DNA of 64,000 bases from JACVRW01 sp963811055 (lineage in GTDB: Bacteria > Actinomycetota > Thermoleophilia > Solirubrobacterales > Thermoleophilaceae): the NCBI GenBank assembly GCA_963811055.1, contig CAWEPQ010000001.1, positions 248,001-312,000 on the forward strand, in the 5' to 3' direction. Below, in pieces: positions 7,359-15,773 of the stretch. The notes below the pieces were generated by a model. The model saw nothing but the letters and a program-made list of their open reading frames with translations, was not told the DNA's origin and searched no databases. Numbering within the stretch: position 1 is the stretch's first letter; each line of letters starts with the position of its first letter. A program made the translations under genes and the position numbers.

Positions 7359-7756
7359 TCAGCCCACCAGTCGCGCTGACCCTCCACGTCTTCGCGCCGG
7401 CCCTCACCGAGACTGGGCGCGCCGATCACGATGATCTCGAGGCCCTCCGGCCCGGCCTCGTAGCCTCGCCAGGTACCAGGGGGGACGCGCACCGCATCCC
7501 ACTCCCTGAGCTCGACGATCTCGTCGTCGAGCTTCATCCGCCCGCCCCCGCGCACGACCACGTAGACCTCCTCCTGCGTCTCGTGCGTGTGGCCGTAGGG
7601 AAAGCGATAACCGGGCGGGACGCGCTGCAGGCTCAGGCCGGACTGCTCGAGCTCCAGCGCATCGGTGGCCAAGCGGAACTCCAGGCCCGGAGCGCCGTCG
7701 AAGTTGGACCCGACGTCCTCCAGGTCCTCCTTGAGATTCCTCCGCGTGAACGGCAC
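7355..7756 (-). CDS. Cupin-domain protein
   Basis: This is a single-domain cupin of about 133 residues. The metal motif is GYRFPYGHTHETQEEVYVVV (two His and the Glu of cupin motif 1), followed by WDAVRVPPGTWRGYEAGPEG for motif 2. The GTG at 7756 is chosen because PFTRRNLKED is where family members usually begin; an ATG at 7810 would add 18 residues. Such proteins act as small metal-dependent enzymes or binding proteins; no substrate can be assigned. The last bases overlap the end of the convergent gene at 7358. Confidence 0.88.
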   Translation of the reverse strand: MPFTRRNLKEDLEDVGSNFDGAPGLEFRLATDALELEQSGLSLQRVPPGYRFPYGHTHETQEEVYVVVRGGGRMKLDDEIVELREWDAVRVPPGTWRGYEAGPEGLEIIVIGAPSLGEGRREDVEGQRDWWAD

Positions 7757-7855
7757 GGCCGCGATTCTACGGTTCACTCTGCTCGCGCGGAACGGGTGAT
7801 GATGCGACATGCTTGTTCGTCCCGTGAGCCTCCACGCGAGCCCCAGACCGGCGTA

Positions 7856-8298
7856 ATGGCCCGCCAGGCTGGCTGGTCCGGGCTCTTCTCGACAGCGTTC
7901 AAGCAGTCCCGCAACCCGATGGTGCTCGTTGACGAGCGCCGTGTTCAAATCGACGTCAATGGCGCATATCTGAAGCTTCTCGGCTACGACCGTCGGGTGC
8001 TCATCGGCCAGCCCCTCTACCGAGTCGTTGCCGGTCCGTCCCGGGCCTCGGGTCAGGAATGGGCGGCGATGCTTGCCATCGGCCAATTCACTGGCGAAGG
8101 CGACATGATCTGCGCTGACGGGACAAGGGTGGAGTTCAGTACGGGGCGGCCACGGAGGTCGTCACGGGGCGGCAACTCGTTCTGTTCGTGGCTCAGCACC
8201 TCCCGCTGGGGCGGGAGGTTCCGCCGAACGGCATCGAGCGAGCGGGACGCGGGCGAGCTGTCCCCGCGCGAGCGCGAGGTCGTGCGGCTGATCTCGAA
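7856..8298 (+). pseudogene. Remnant of a PAS-LuxR regulator
   Basis: The open frame begins with a PAS domain (SRNPMVLVDERRVQIDVNGA, LKLLGYDRRVLIGQPLY) and ends in the first helix of a LuxR-type HTH (GELSPREREVVRLI). Between them, about 8140-8200, the protein makes sense only in the neighbouring frame (AATEVVTGRQLVLFVA) and then returns, which shows two compensating indels. After EVVRLI the HTH stops abruptly and the DNA continues with a piece of an unrelated receiver domain. The gene is therefore a fragment with at least three lesions and is not expected to be functional. Confidence 0.75.
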
Positions 8299-8493
8299 GA
8301 ACCTGACGGCTGCGGGTTCGAGGTGTCGGCGGCCCTGACCGATGCCGATCCGCATTTGGCGGTGCTCCTGACCTCAACCGACGATCCGTCGGGGTGCAAC
8401 CTTGGGGTCCACGCGTCCGGCGCTCGAGGCTTCGTCGTCAAGTACCGCCTCGCGTGGCCTTCTATGTGGACTCCAGCCTCCCGCCCGGAATGA
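8299..8493 (+). pseudogene. Receiver-domain fragment of a response regulator
   Basis: Translation from 8299 gives EPDGCGFEVSAALTDADPHL, then AVLLTSTDD and GARGFVVKYRLA. These match the second half of a NarL-type receiver domain, from the LPDGDGFE loop after the phosphorylation site to the conserved Lys loop. The phospho-Asp and first half are missing. It is joined directly to the LuxR HTH start of the preceding remnant in another frame, consistent with a deletion between two signalling genes. Confidence 0.65.
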
Positions 8494-8747
8494 CCATTGG
8501 GGAGTACAGGCGCAGTCGGCCGCGTCGGCCCCGCCCCTGGCACCGACTGAAGGGACTCACTCGCGGCTCACGTCGCCGCCGCCGGCGCACCTGGCAAATT
8601 TGAGGAGGGCCTCCGTCGAACGCGCGGGCCGTAGACCCGGACGACTGCGTGGGGACGCATGGGGAGGTCCGCTGTACGTCACCCAGCCAGACCGACGATG
8701 ATAATCGCCGCCTGTGCGGGTCTACCCAGGATGGACCTGAACATCTG
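8494..8747. other. Non-coding stretch with no recognisable gene
   Basis: No convincing reading frame, RNA or repeat is visible. Because recognisable gene remains lie on both sides, this is probably further decayed coding DNA. Confidence 0.5.
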
Positions 8748-8804
8748 ATGACTCAGACGATCTTGGACATCAGCCTGTCGCTCGACGGCTTTGCAGGACG
8801 ATGA
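8748..8804 (+). pseudogene. N-terminal scrap of a DHFR/RibD-family gene
   Basis: The 18 codons from ATG 8748 read MTQTILDISLSLDGFAGR and then stop. This is the characteristic start of the dihydrofolate reductase-like RibD C-terminal family (compare NLSMSVSADGFVAGPN in the intact gene at 30443). The rest of the gene is missing, and a flavin oxidase begins 16 bases later. Confidence 0.6.
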
Positions 8805-8820
8805 GCCCCGGGGCGACGCA

Positions 8821-10182
8821 ATGAAGCTCCCCGACGCCTTCGCCGGCGAGGTCTTGCGGCCGGGCGATCCCGGCTATGACGACGCCCGCGTGGTCTGGAA
8901 CGGCATGATCGACCGCCGCCCGGCGCTGATCGTTCGGCCGACAACCACCAGCGACGTCTCGACGGCGATCCGCTTCGCCCGCGAGCGCGAGCTCGTTGTC
9001 GCAGTGCGGTGCGGAGGTCACAGCATTCCTGGACTTTCGACCTGCGACGACGGTGTCGTCATCGACCTCTCACGGATGCGCGGCGCCCATGTCGAGCCGC
9101 AAGCGCGCACCGCGCGCGTGGGTGGTGGCGCGCTGCTGGCCGAGCTCGACGACGCGGCACAGCAACACGGTCTCGTCTGCCCGGTGGGTGTGGTCTCCCA
9201 CACTGGAGTCGGGGGCCTGACCCTCGGCGGCGGCATGGGTCGGCTGCAACGTCGATTCGGGCTGACGATCGACAACCTCCTCGCCGTTGAGCTGGTCACG
9301 GCCGACGGTCGCCTCGTCCGCGCCAGCGAGGACGAGCATCCGGAGCTCTTTTGGGGCGTGCGCGGGGCCGGCGCGAACTTCGGGATCGTGACCGCGTTCG
9401 AGTTCGGGCTCCATCCGCTCGATGGCCCGGTCACACATGGGGTGGTCATGCATCCGATTGAGCGGGCGGAAGTTTTGGCCGAGCGTTACCGCGAGCTCGT
9501 CCTCACCGGGCCGGATGCTGCCTGGGCCTCCTTCGGCATCGGCCTCGCGCGGCCGGCCGAGGACTACCCGTCTGAGCTCGCCGGACGCCCGATCGCCTAC
9601 GTCGCCGTCCTTCACTCCGGGTCGCCCGCAGACGCCGAGCGCGACTTGAGCGCGCTGCGCGGCGTTGCCGGCGCGGCCACCGATTCAATCGAGGTGAAGC
9701 CATACCTGACCACTCAGCGACTGAACGACGATGCGACCGCGTGGGGTCACCGATTTTCCATGCGCAGCAACTTCCTGTCCGCGCTGCCCGACGACGTAGT
9801 GAGCGCGTGGACCGAACGCATCGCCGGCATGCCAGAGGGAGCCAACGGTGGATACTCGGTCTGGTCCTGTGGCGGGGCGATCGCCGCGGTGCCCGACGAG
9901 GACACCGCCTTCACGGGGCGCGAAGGGCTGCACTGGGCGTCGGCGGAGATCCAGTGGGATGAGCCGGACCTGGACGAAATCTGCCGAGCCTGGGGCCGAG
10001 CCGCACTCGCCGAGGCTGCACCGTACGAGTCGGCCGGCCGCTACGTCAACGACGTCGCCGAAGTCGAGGACGGACTGGCGCGGACGATCTACGGCGATGC
10101 GAAGTACGAGCGGCTCGTTGCGCTGAAGCGTGAATGGGACCCGGACAACGTCTTCCGGCTCAACCAGAACATCCGGCCCTAG
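8821..10182 (+). CDS. FAD-linked oxidase, BBE-like, predicted bicovalent flavin
   Basis: This 453-residue protein has an FAD-binding PCMH domain (about 30-200), a substrate domain and a C-terminal BBE segment (YVNDVAEVEDG... DPDNVFRLNQNI). H67 in CGGHSIPG is the usual 8-alpha-histidyl attachment site. C120 in HGLVCPVGVV sits where bicovalent members attach the 6-S-cysteinyl bond, just before GVGGLTLGGGMG. Such enzymes oxidise sugars or natural-product alcohols, passing electrons to O2. No signal peptide is seen. It follows a patch of gene remains and precedes tRNA-Arg. Confidence 0.92.
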   Translation: MKLPDAFAGEVLRPGDPGYDDARVVWNGMIDRRPALIVRPTTTSDVSTAIRFARERELVVAVRCGGHSIPGLSTCDDGVVIDLSRMRGAHVEPQARTARVGGGALLAELDDAAQQHGLVCPVGVVSHTGVGGLTLGGGMGRLQRRFGLTIDNLLAVELVTADGRLVRASEDEHPELFWGVRGAGANFGIVTAFEFGLHPLDGPVTHGVVMHPIERAEVLAERYRELVLTGPDAAWASFGIGLARPAEDYPSELAGRPIAYVAVLHSGSPADAERDLSALRGVAGAATDSIEVKPYLTTQRLNDDATAWGHRFSMRSNFLSALPDDVVSAWTERIAGMPEGANGGYSVWSCGGAIAAVPDEDTAFTGREGLHWASAEIQWDEPDLDEICRAWGRAALAEAAPYESAGRYVNDVAEVEDGLARTIYGDAKYERLVALKREWDPDNVFRLNQNIRP

Positions 10183-10210
10183 ACGGAGCGACGACAGAGC
10201 TCTCCCGCAG

Positions 10211-10284
<74 letters not shown>

Positions 10285-10420
10285 TCGCCGTGAGAGGGTA
10301 GCCAGTCCCGGGGAGACCCATCCGCCGGCCACTCTGACCGTTTCTCAGCCGTCAGCTGGCGCGCACACCGGCGTGCACCGATTATGTTCGCGCTCTCCCA
10401 ACTGGTATAGAGAGGATCGA

Positions 10421-11563
10421 ATGCGCCGCCGTTCGCTCCGGCTTCGCCTGGCTAGGACGCTGGGAGTCGCCGGAATCACCTGCTGCGCGGCCCTGGCCGT
10501 CAGCGGATGCGTCACCCAACCGTCCAACCTCACGATCACCCCGATCGTGACCGGGGTGGACCACCCCTGGGACGTGGGCTTCGCCGGTAACACGATGCTC
10601 TTCACGGAGCGAGCCGGACGCATCAACGCCATCGTGGGTGGTCAGAAGCGGCTCCTGGCGGCGCCCGCCGACGTGGTCCAAGCCTCTGAGGCCGGGATGA
10701 TGGGACTCGCGGTCGATCCCGCCTTCGCCACCAACCGCTACATCTACACCTGCTTCGCCTCGACCCTCGGAGGAGCGGGTAACGACGTGCGCCTCGTGCG
10801 CTGGACCGTCGACGCGAACTTCACCACCCTCACCAACAGGGCCGACATCGTCACCGGATTGCCCGTGAACGCCACCGGGGAGCTCGGGCGTCACTCGGGC
10901 TGCCGCCCGCGCTTCAGCCCGGCGGGCCAGCTCTTCGTGGGAACCGGCGATGCCGCCTCGGGCACCGTCCCGCAGAACCCGCGCTCGCTCGGCGGCAAGG
11001 TTCTCAGGATCAACCGTGACGGGACAGGCGTGGCCGGCAACCCCGGCGGCACGCTCGACCCGCGGATCTGGTCGTACGGCCACCGCAACGTGCAGGGCAT
11101 CGCCTTCCGGCCCAGTGACGGGTTCGGAGTGACCACCGAGCACGGCCCCGACCGCGACGACGAGCTCAACGCTCTGGTGACCGGGAACTTCGGCTGGAAC
11201 CCGGTCCCGACGAGCGGCACCGGCTACAACGAGGGCGTCCCGATGACGGACCTCGCGGAGTTCCCGAACGCCGTCAAGGCGCTGTGGAGCACCGGGCCCC
11301 GCACCTTCGCGATCGCGGGAGCCACGTTCATCACCGGCTCGCAGTGGGGGGCGTGGAACGGTGCCCTGGCAATCGCACTGCTCAAGGACTCCAAGCTCCT
11401 GCTGTTCAAGCTCAACGCGGCCGGCAAGCCCGTGGATGCCGGCCTCGCGCTCCAGAACTACGGTCGCCTGCGCACCCCCGTTCAGGGACCTGACGGAAGC
11501 CTCTACGTGACCACCGACAAGGGTGGGAACACGGATGTGATCCTGAAGGTCACGCCCGGCTGA
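10421..11563 (+). CDS. PQQ-type glucose/sorbosone dehydrogenase-like lipoprotein
   Basis: This 380-residue protein has a lipoprotein signal (residues 1-30 ending in LAVSGC, Cys at about 28) and a six-bladed beta-propeller of the GSDH family: LDHPWDV-like VDHPWDVGFAG, AGMMGLAVDPAFATNRYIY, GELGRHSGCRPRFSP, GGKVLRINRDG and HRNVQGIAF. The family oxidises sugars outside the cell using PQQ, or has lost catalysis. The His and Arg in GELGRHSG are present. The ATG has GAGG upstream. A crotonase gene follows 18 bases after the stop, possibly in the same transcript. Confidence 0.92.
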   Translation: MRRRSLRLRLARTLGVAGITCCAALAVSGCVTQPSNLTITPIVTGVDHPWDVGFAGNTMLFTERAGRINAIVGGQKRLLAAPADVVQASEAGMMGLAVDPAFATNRYIYTCFASTLGGAGNDVRLVRWTVDANFTTLTNRADIVTGLPVNATGELGRHSGCRPRFSPAGQLFVGTGDAASGTVPQNPRSLGGKVLRINRDGTGVAGNPGGTLDPRIWSYGHRNVQGIAFRPSDGFGVTTEHGPDRDDELNALVTGNFGWNPVPTSGTGYNEGVPMTDLAEFPNAVKALWSTGPRTFAIAGATFITGSQWGAWNGALAIALLKDSKLLLFKLNAAGKPVDAGLALQNYGRLRTPVQGPDGSLYVTTDKGGNTDVILKVTPG

Positions 11564-11581
11564 GCCAGAACCACTCCCCGT

Positions 11582-12349
11582 ATGACGGTCCACTTCGAGC
11601 TCGACGGCCCGGTGGCCGTCGTGACCATCGACAGGCCCGAGGTGGCGAACGCCATCGATCGTCCCACCGCCGACGCGCTGGCCGGCGCGTTCCGGCGCTT
11701 CGAAGCCGACGCTGACGCGTCCGTGGCCGTGCTCACGGGCGCCAACGGCACGTTCTGCGCCGGCGCGGACCTCAAGGCCATGCGTCAGCCCGACGCGTCA
11801 CGGGTCACCCGCGTGGAGCCGGACGGCGACGGCCCCGTGGGACCCACTCGCATGCTCCTCGCGAAGCCGGTGATCGCCGCGGTTGAGGGACACGCCGTGG
11901 CCGGTGGCCTCGAGCTGGCGGCCTGGTGCGACCTGCGCGTGGCCGCGGATGACGCGGTGTTCGGCGTGTACTGCCGGCGATGGGGCATCCCGCTGATGGA
12001 CGGCGGCACGATCCGCCTGGCCCGGCTGATCGGCCACAGCCACGCCCTCGACCTGATCCTCACCGGCCGCGGTGTGAGCGGCGACGAAGCGCTGCGCATG
12101 GGTCTGGCCAACCGGCTCGCCGAGCCCGGGCAGGCGCTGCCGGCGGCGCTGGCGCTGGCGCACGATGTGGCCTCACGACCTCAGGCCGCCCTCCGCAGCG
12201 ACCGGCTCTCCTCCTACGAGCAGTGGTCGCTCTCGCTCGAGGACGCGCTCGCCGGCGAGTTTCGCCACGGAATGGACACCCTGAGAACGGGCGAGTTCGG
12301 TGGGGGGCTCGAGAACTACGAGTCGGGCACCTGGCGAGAGGACCGCTAG
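11582..12349 (+). CDS. Enoyl-CoA hydratase/isomerase (crotonase) family protein
   Basis: This 255-residue crotonase has the oxyanion-hole segments GANGTFCAGADLKAM and VAGGLELAAWCDLRVA. The catalytic Glu of ECH-I (usually in a GLxPxxGGT context) is replaced in CRRWGIPLMDGGTIRLARLIG, so simple hydratase activity is uncertain; crotonase-fold enzymes also carry out isomerisation, hydrolysis or decarboxylation. Glu within GGLELA is retained. It lies downstream of the sugar dehydrogenase and ends 7 bases from a convergent gene. Confidence 0.9.
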   Translation: MTVHFELDGPVAVVTIDRPEVANAIDRPTADALAGAFRRFEADADASVAVLTGANGTFCAGADLKAMRQPDASRVTRVEPDGDGPVGPTRMLLAKPVIAAVEGHAVAGGLELAAWCDLRVAADDAVFGVYCRRWGIPLMDGGTIRLARLIGHSHALDLILTGRGVSGDEALRMGLANRLAEPGQALPAALALAHDVASRPQAALRSDRLSSYEQWSLSLEDALAGEFRHGMDTLRTGEFGGGLENYESGTWREDR

Positions 12350-12356
12350 CGGCGGG

Positions 12357-13493
12357 TCACGAGATGCCCACGCGGTCTTCCAGCCAGACCGCGTTGCGGG
12401 TGCCCTTGGCGCGGTAGAGGCGATTGTCCACGCGCAGCATCAGCTCGTTGGGCGATGAGTCGTCGGGCTCCCGTCCCGCGACCCCCACGGAGATCGTGAC
12501 CGCCGGTGACGGGCCGTCGCGCTCGCTCAGCTCGGCCAGCCGCACCCTCAAGGTCTCGGCCAGCAGGCTCGCGCTCTCCGGGTCCGTGTCCGGGCAGAGC
12601 ACGCCGAACTCGTCGCCCCCGAGGCGGGCGGCCACGTCGCTCGCGCGCACGCGCTCACGGAGCACTCCGGCCGTGGCCTTGAGAACCTGGTCGCCCACCG
12701 CGTGGCCGTAGCGGTCGTTCACGTCCTTGAGCCGATCGAGGTCGCACAGGATCACCGCGAGCTTGGCGTCCTGGCGGCAGGAGCGCTCGAACTCGCGGGC
12801 AAGCGTTTCGTCCCAGCAGCGCCGGTTGGCGAGCCCGGTGAGCGGATCCTCGCGACTGAGACGCTCGAGCTGGCGGCGCAGCTCCTCGTTGCGCTCGTGC
12901 TCGCGCTCGAGCTCGTGCCTGTCGCGGAACTGCTGCCAGGCGTTGGCCTGCCGGAAGTACTGCCCGAGGAACCCGACCAGGGAAGCCGTGGCGAGGTAGT
13001 AGGCGATCGTGGCCACGGCGGCCCCGGGGAGCGGGTCCGCCGCCGCGAGGATCGCTACGCCCACGGCCAGCCATGTGAGCCCCACCAGCGCAGCGGTGTA
13101 TCTCCACGGCCAGATCAGTAGGAAGGCGCTTGCGTAGATGGCCAGCGAGATCCCGAGCGCGTAGGGCGCGTAGGCCCGTGTGGAGGAGAGCATGAACGCG
13201 ATCGACACCTCGATCAGCGTCAGGAAGATCAGCATGACCACCTCGGGATGCCGTCTCCCGAAGGTGGTGAAGAGCGAGAGCCAGAGCGCGATCAGTGGGA
13301 GCTCGAGGCCGAGCCTGATCGCCGTGAAGGTGGCCGCGTGCTGCGGATCGACGAGATGGTCGAACCCGGCCCAGGCGGGCATGGCGACGATCGCCATGAG
13401 CCCGCCCGCCACGGCGGTTGCGTGGGTGGAGCGCTTGACTTCCTCACTGAAAGCGCCGCGCAGGCCGGTGGTGTCAAAGGCAGGCTTTCCCAT
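12357..13493 (-). CDS. Membrane diguanylate cyclase (GGDEF)
   Basis: This 378-residue protein makes c-di-GMP from two GTP. The N-terminal half has about six hydrophobic helices (residues 25-190). A charged coiled segment rich in Glu and Arg follows (RDRHELEREHERNEELRRQL), then the GGDEF domain from about 215. The active-site motif is intact (ARLGGDEFGVL), and RASD lies exactly five residues before it, matching the RxxD product-inhibition site. LSREDPLTGLANRRCWDE starts the domain canonically. Activity and feedback inhibition are therefore expected. The input signal of the membrane part is unknown. Confidence 0.95.
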   Translation of the reverse strand: MGKPAFDTTGLRGAFSEEVKRSTHATAVAGGLMAIVAMPAWAGFDHLVDPQHAATFTAIRLGLELPLIALWLSLFTTFGRRHPEVVMLIFLTLIEVSIAFMLSSTRAYAPYALGISLAIYASAFLLIWPWRYTAALVGLTWLAVGVAILAAADPLPGAAVATIAYYLATASLVGFLGQYFRQANAWQQFRDRHELEREHERNEELRRQLERLSREDPLTGLANRRCWDETLAREFERSCRQDAKLAVILCDLDRLKDVNDRYGHAVGDQVLKATAGVLRERVRASDVAARLGGDEFGVLCPDTDPESASLLAETLRVRLAELSERDGPSPAVTISVGVAGREPDDSSPNELMLRVDNRLYRAKGTRNAVWLEDRVGIS

Positions 13494-13577
13494 GAGGACG
13501 TCCCGAGACGAACTCGGTACTCCAAACCTGATCGGCTTCCCGGGTTTGGAGCTTGAGAAAGCGGCTCTACCGCTGAG

Positions 13578-13853
13578 TCAGGCGGTGGTGGCGTACCGCT
13601 CGGCAGCGCGCGCCCGCCGCTTGGCGGCCTCGACGTCGCGGTCCTTCGGATCGGCCGCGGTCACGAGCTCAGAGAGCAGCTGCGCCGACACCTCCGTCAC
13701 AGCCTCCACCGCGCGGTCGAAGGCCTCCTGATTGGCCTGAGACGGCTTGGTGAAACCGCTGATCTTGCGGACGTATTGGAGAGCGGCACCCTGGATCTCT
13801 TCCTCGGTCGCGGGCGGCTCGAAGTTGTATAGCGTGCGTATGTTTCGACACAT
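13578..13853 (-). CDS. DUF2277 small protein
   Basis: This 91-residue protein begins MCRNIRTLYNFEPPATEEEI, the unmistakable start of the DUF2277 family, whose function is unknown. The rest is helical with a basic tail (AAKRRARAAERYATTA). The ATG complement (13851-13853) shares bases with an ATG on the plus strand, so it runs head-to-head with the GH6-like gene with no space between them. Confidence 0.92.
   Translation of the reverse strand: MCRNIRTLYNFEPPATEEEIQGAALQYVRKISGFTKPSQANQEAFDRAVEAVTEVSAQLLSELVTAADPKDRDVEAAKRRARAAERYATTA
13828..13833 (+). promoter_or_regulatory. Candidate -10 element for a leaderless transcript
   Basis: TATAGC lies 6 bases before ATG 13840, which would put the transcription start on or next to the start codon of the GH6-like gene. 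No Shine-Dalgarno sequence is visible, supporting a leaderless message. The element lies inside the DUF2277 coding region of the opposite strand. Confidence 0.4.
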
Positions 13854-14913
13854 GCGAGTCAGGCTACTGATCGTCCTCATCGCCCTCGCCGTGCCCGCCA
13901 CAGCGCCGCTGAGCGGGGATTCGGCACCGCGCGCCCAGGCGGGCTCCAATCCACTCGAGGGGCTCAGGTTCTACGTGGACAGGGAGTCGCCCTCGTGGCA
14001 GCAGTGGCAGGCCTACCGGCGCGCCGGGCAGGCTCGCAAGGCCGCGCTGATCGAGACGATCGCCAGCGAGCCCAAGGCCCTCTGGCTCGGGCGCTTCACC
14101 CAGCCCAACTTCTTCGTGAAGGTGCGGCGCCTGATCGACCCCGCCCAGGCAGAGGGCTCAGTGCCGATCTTCACCGTGCTTCGCGCGCAGGCCACCGGAT
14201 GCTCGCCCGGCTACACGGGCGGCGGCACCGCCGAGGACGCCAGGACGCGCGCCTGGTACGACGACCTGGCCAGCGCGATCGGCGACGCCCGCGTGGTGAT
14301 CGCCTTCGAGCCCGACTCGCTCGGCACCATCGACTGCCTCACGCCCAGCCGCCGCGACGACCGGCTGCGCCTGCTGCGCTACGGGGTCACCGCGCTGTCG
14401 AAGCTGCCGAACGCGATCGTCTACCTCGAGGCCGGCGCCTCCGACTGGGAGGCCGCGTCGCGCACCGCCAAGCAGCTCCGAGCGATCGGGATCGCAAAGG
14501 TGCAGGGCTTCATGCTCAACGCCACCCACTACGACTGGACGAGCGCGAACATCAAGCACGGCCTCGCCATCTCGCGCAAGGTGGGCGGCAAGCACTTCAT
14601 CATCAACACGGCCGAGAACGGCCGCGGGCCGGTGCATTACAAGAGCGGCCGCCGGGTGATCAACGTGTGGTGCAACCCGGGCCTGCGCGGGCTGGGCACC
14701 CCGCCCACCACCAACACGTCCAACCCGAAGGTCGACGCCTACCTCTGGATCAACAGGCCAGGCTTCGCGCAGTCGTGCCAGGGGCGGCCGATCGCGTGGT
14801 ATCCGCCGCGGGCGCTCTCCTACGCCCGCTACGCCACCAGCTGGGAGAAGCCGCCGCGCGGGTCCCGCTTCGGGCACCTCAAGCGGTATCCGTTCAGCGC
14901 GTTCGTGGACTAG
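13840..14913 (+). CDS. Exported GH6-family (cellobiohydrolase/endoglucanase-like) protein
   Basis: This is a protein of about 357 residues with a Sec signal peptide (RLLIVLIALAVPATAP). The GH6 frame is visible: NPLEGLRFYVD, VVIAFEPDSLGTIDCL (general-acid Asp in EPDSL), KVQGFMLNATHYDWTSANI, then WCNPGLRGLGTPPT and DAYLWINRPG. Two usual acidic positions look eroded: the RDC motif before the first loop reads ATGC, and the C-terminal KPGESDG segment reads RPGFAQSC. Cellulase activity is therefore uncertain. ATG 13840 is chosen because of a -10 box 6 bases upstream; ATG 13852 would also give a good signal peptide. Confidence 0.85.
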   Translation: MFRHMRVRLLIVLIALAVPATAPLSGDSAPRAQAGSNPLEGLRFYVDRESPSWQQWQAYRRAGQARKAALIETIASEPKALWLGRFTQPNFFVKVRRLIDPAQAEGSVPIFTVLRAQATGCSPGYTGGGTAEDARTRAWYDDLASAIGDARVVIAFEPDSLGTIDCLTPSRRDDRLRLLRYGVTALSKLPNAIVYLEAGASDWEAASRTAKQLRAIGIAKVQGFMLNATHYDWTSANIKHGLAISRKVGGKHFIINTAENGRGPVHYKSGRRVINVWCNPGLRGLGTPPTTNTSNPKVDAYLWINRPGFAQSCQGRPIAWYPPRALSYARYATSWEKPPRGSRFGHLKRYPFSAFVD

Positions 14914-15773
14914 CCGGAGCGCTCGAGCAGCGCCTGCGCCACCCGCTCGGGCGCCTCGAGCTGAGGCCAGTGGCCCACGTCCTCGAGCGCCAGTAGGGGC
15001 GCGTCGGGGCGGCGCTCGCGGATGCGCTCCGCCATATGCGCGCCCGAGATCGGATCGAGCATCCCCCAGACGAACCGGAGCGGCACATCGGTGCTCTCGA
15101 GCGCCCCGGTCCAGCGCTGCTCGTGCCGCTGGCGGTCCTCGAGGTAGCGGATCAGGCGATATGAGATGAGGTGGCCGTCGTCCCGGCTCATGGAGGCCCA
15201 GATGTCGGCGCTGTCGCCGGCCGCGTGGAAGTCCTCGGCGAACGTGACCTGCAGGCCCTGCACGAACAGCTCCTCGGTGGCGAGCGCGCTGATCTGGGGA
15301 CCCTGCTCCCGGTCGAGCAGCGCGAGCTGGATCGGCTGAGGACGATGGACGTCCGGGTAGAGGCCGCCGTTGAGGAGATGGAGCACCTCCAGATCGACGG
15401 ACAGCGCTCCGTCGGCGCGCCGCGCCAGCAGCTCCTGCGCCACTGACACCGCGTAGTCATGGGCCACCACCACAGTGGCGCTCACGCCCTCGCGAGCCCA
15501 GAGCGCCTCGACCAGGTCGGCCTGCTCGTGCAGCGAGTAGTCGTGGTCCGCCGGCTTGTCGGACGCTCCAAAGCCCAGGAAGTCCGGCATCAGGAGCGCG
15601 TGCCGCTCCGCCAGCGCGGGCGCGACCTTGGCCCAGTCGTACGACGAGCTGGGGAACCCGTGCAGCAACGTCATCGGCGGGCCCGAACCCATGCGGCGGA
15701 CGAAGAGCTGCCGCCCCTCGTCACCCAGCTCCACCCGCTCGCCCTCGGACCACCAGTCCTGGATCGAGCTCAT
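14910..15773 (-). CDS. Alpha/beta hydrolase with Asp nucleophile (epoxide hydrolase/dehalogenase/MEST-like)
   Basis: This 287-residue protein has the HGFPSSSYDW oxyanion segment and the nucleophile elbow VVVAHDYAVSVAQELL, where D106 replaces the usual Ser. An Asp nucleophile is typical of epoxide hydrolases and haloalkane dehalogenases, and HDY is seen in MEST-type relatives. LEDVGHWPQLEAPERV carries the catalytic His. The ATG overlaps the stop of the upstream SRPBCC gene (ATGA), so the pair is translationally coupled. Its stop overlaps that of the convergent GH6-like gene. Confidence 0.9.
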   Translation of the reverse strand: MSSIQDWWSEGERVELGDEGRQLFVRRMGSGPPMTLLHGFPSSSYDWAKVAPALAERHALLMPDFLGFGASDKPADHDYSLHEQADLVEALWAREGVSATVVVAHDYAVSVAQELLARRADGALSVDLEVLHLLNGGLYPDVHRPQPIQLALLDREQGPQISALATEELFVQGLQVTFAEDFHAAGDSADIWASMSRDDGHLISYRLIRYLEDRQRHEQRWTGALESTDVPLRFVWGMLDPISGAHMAERIRERRPDAPLLALEDVGHWPQLEAPERVAQALLERSG

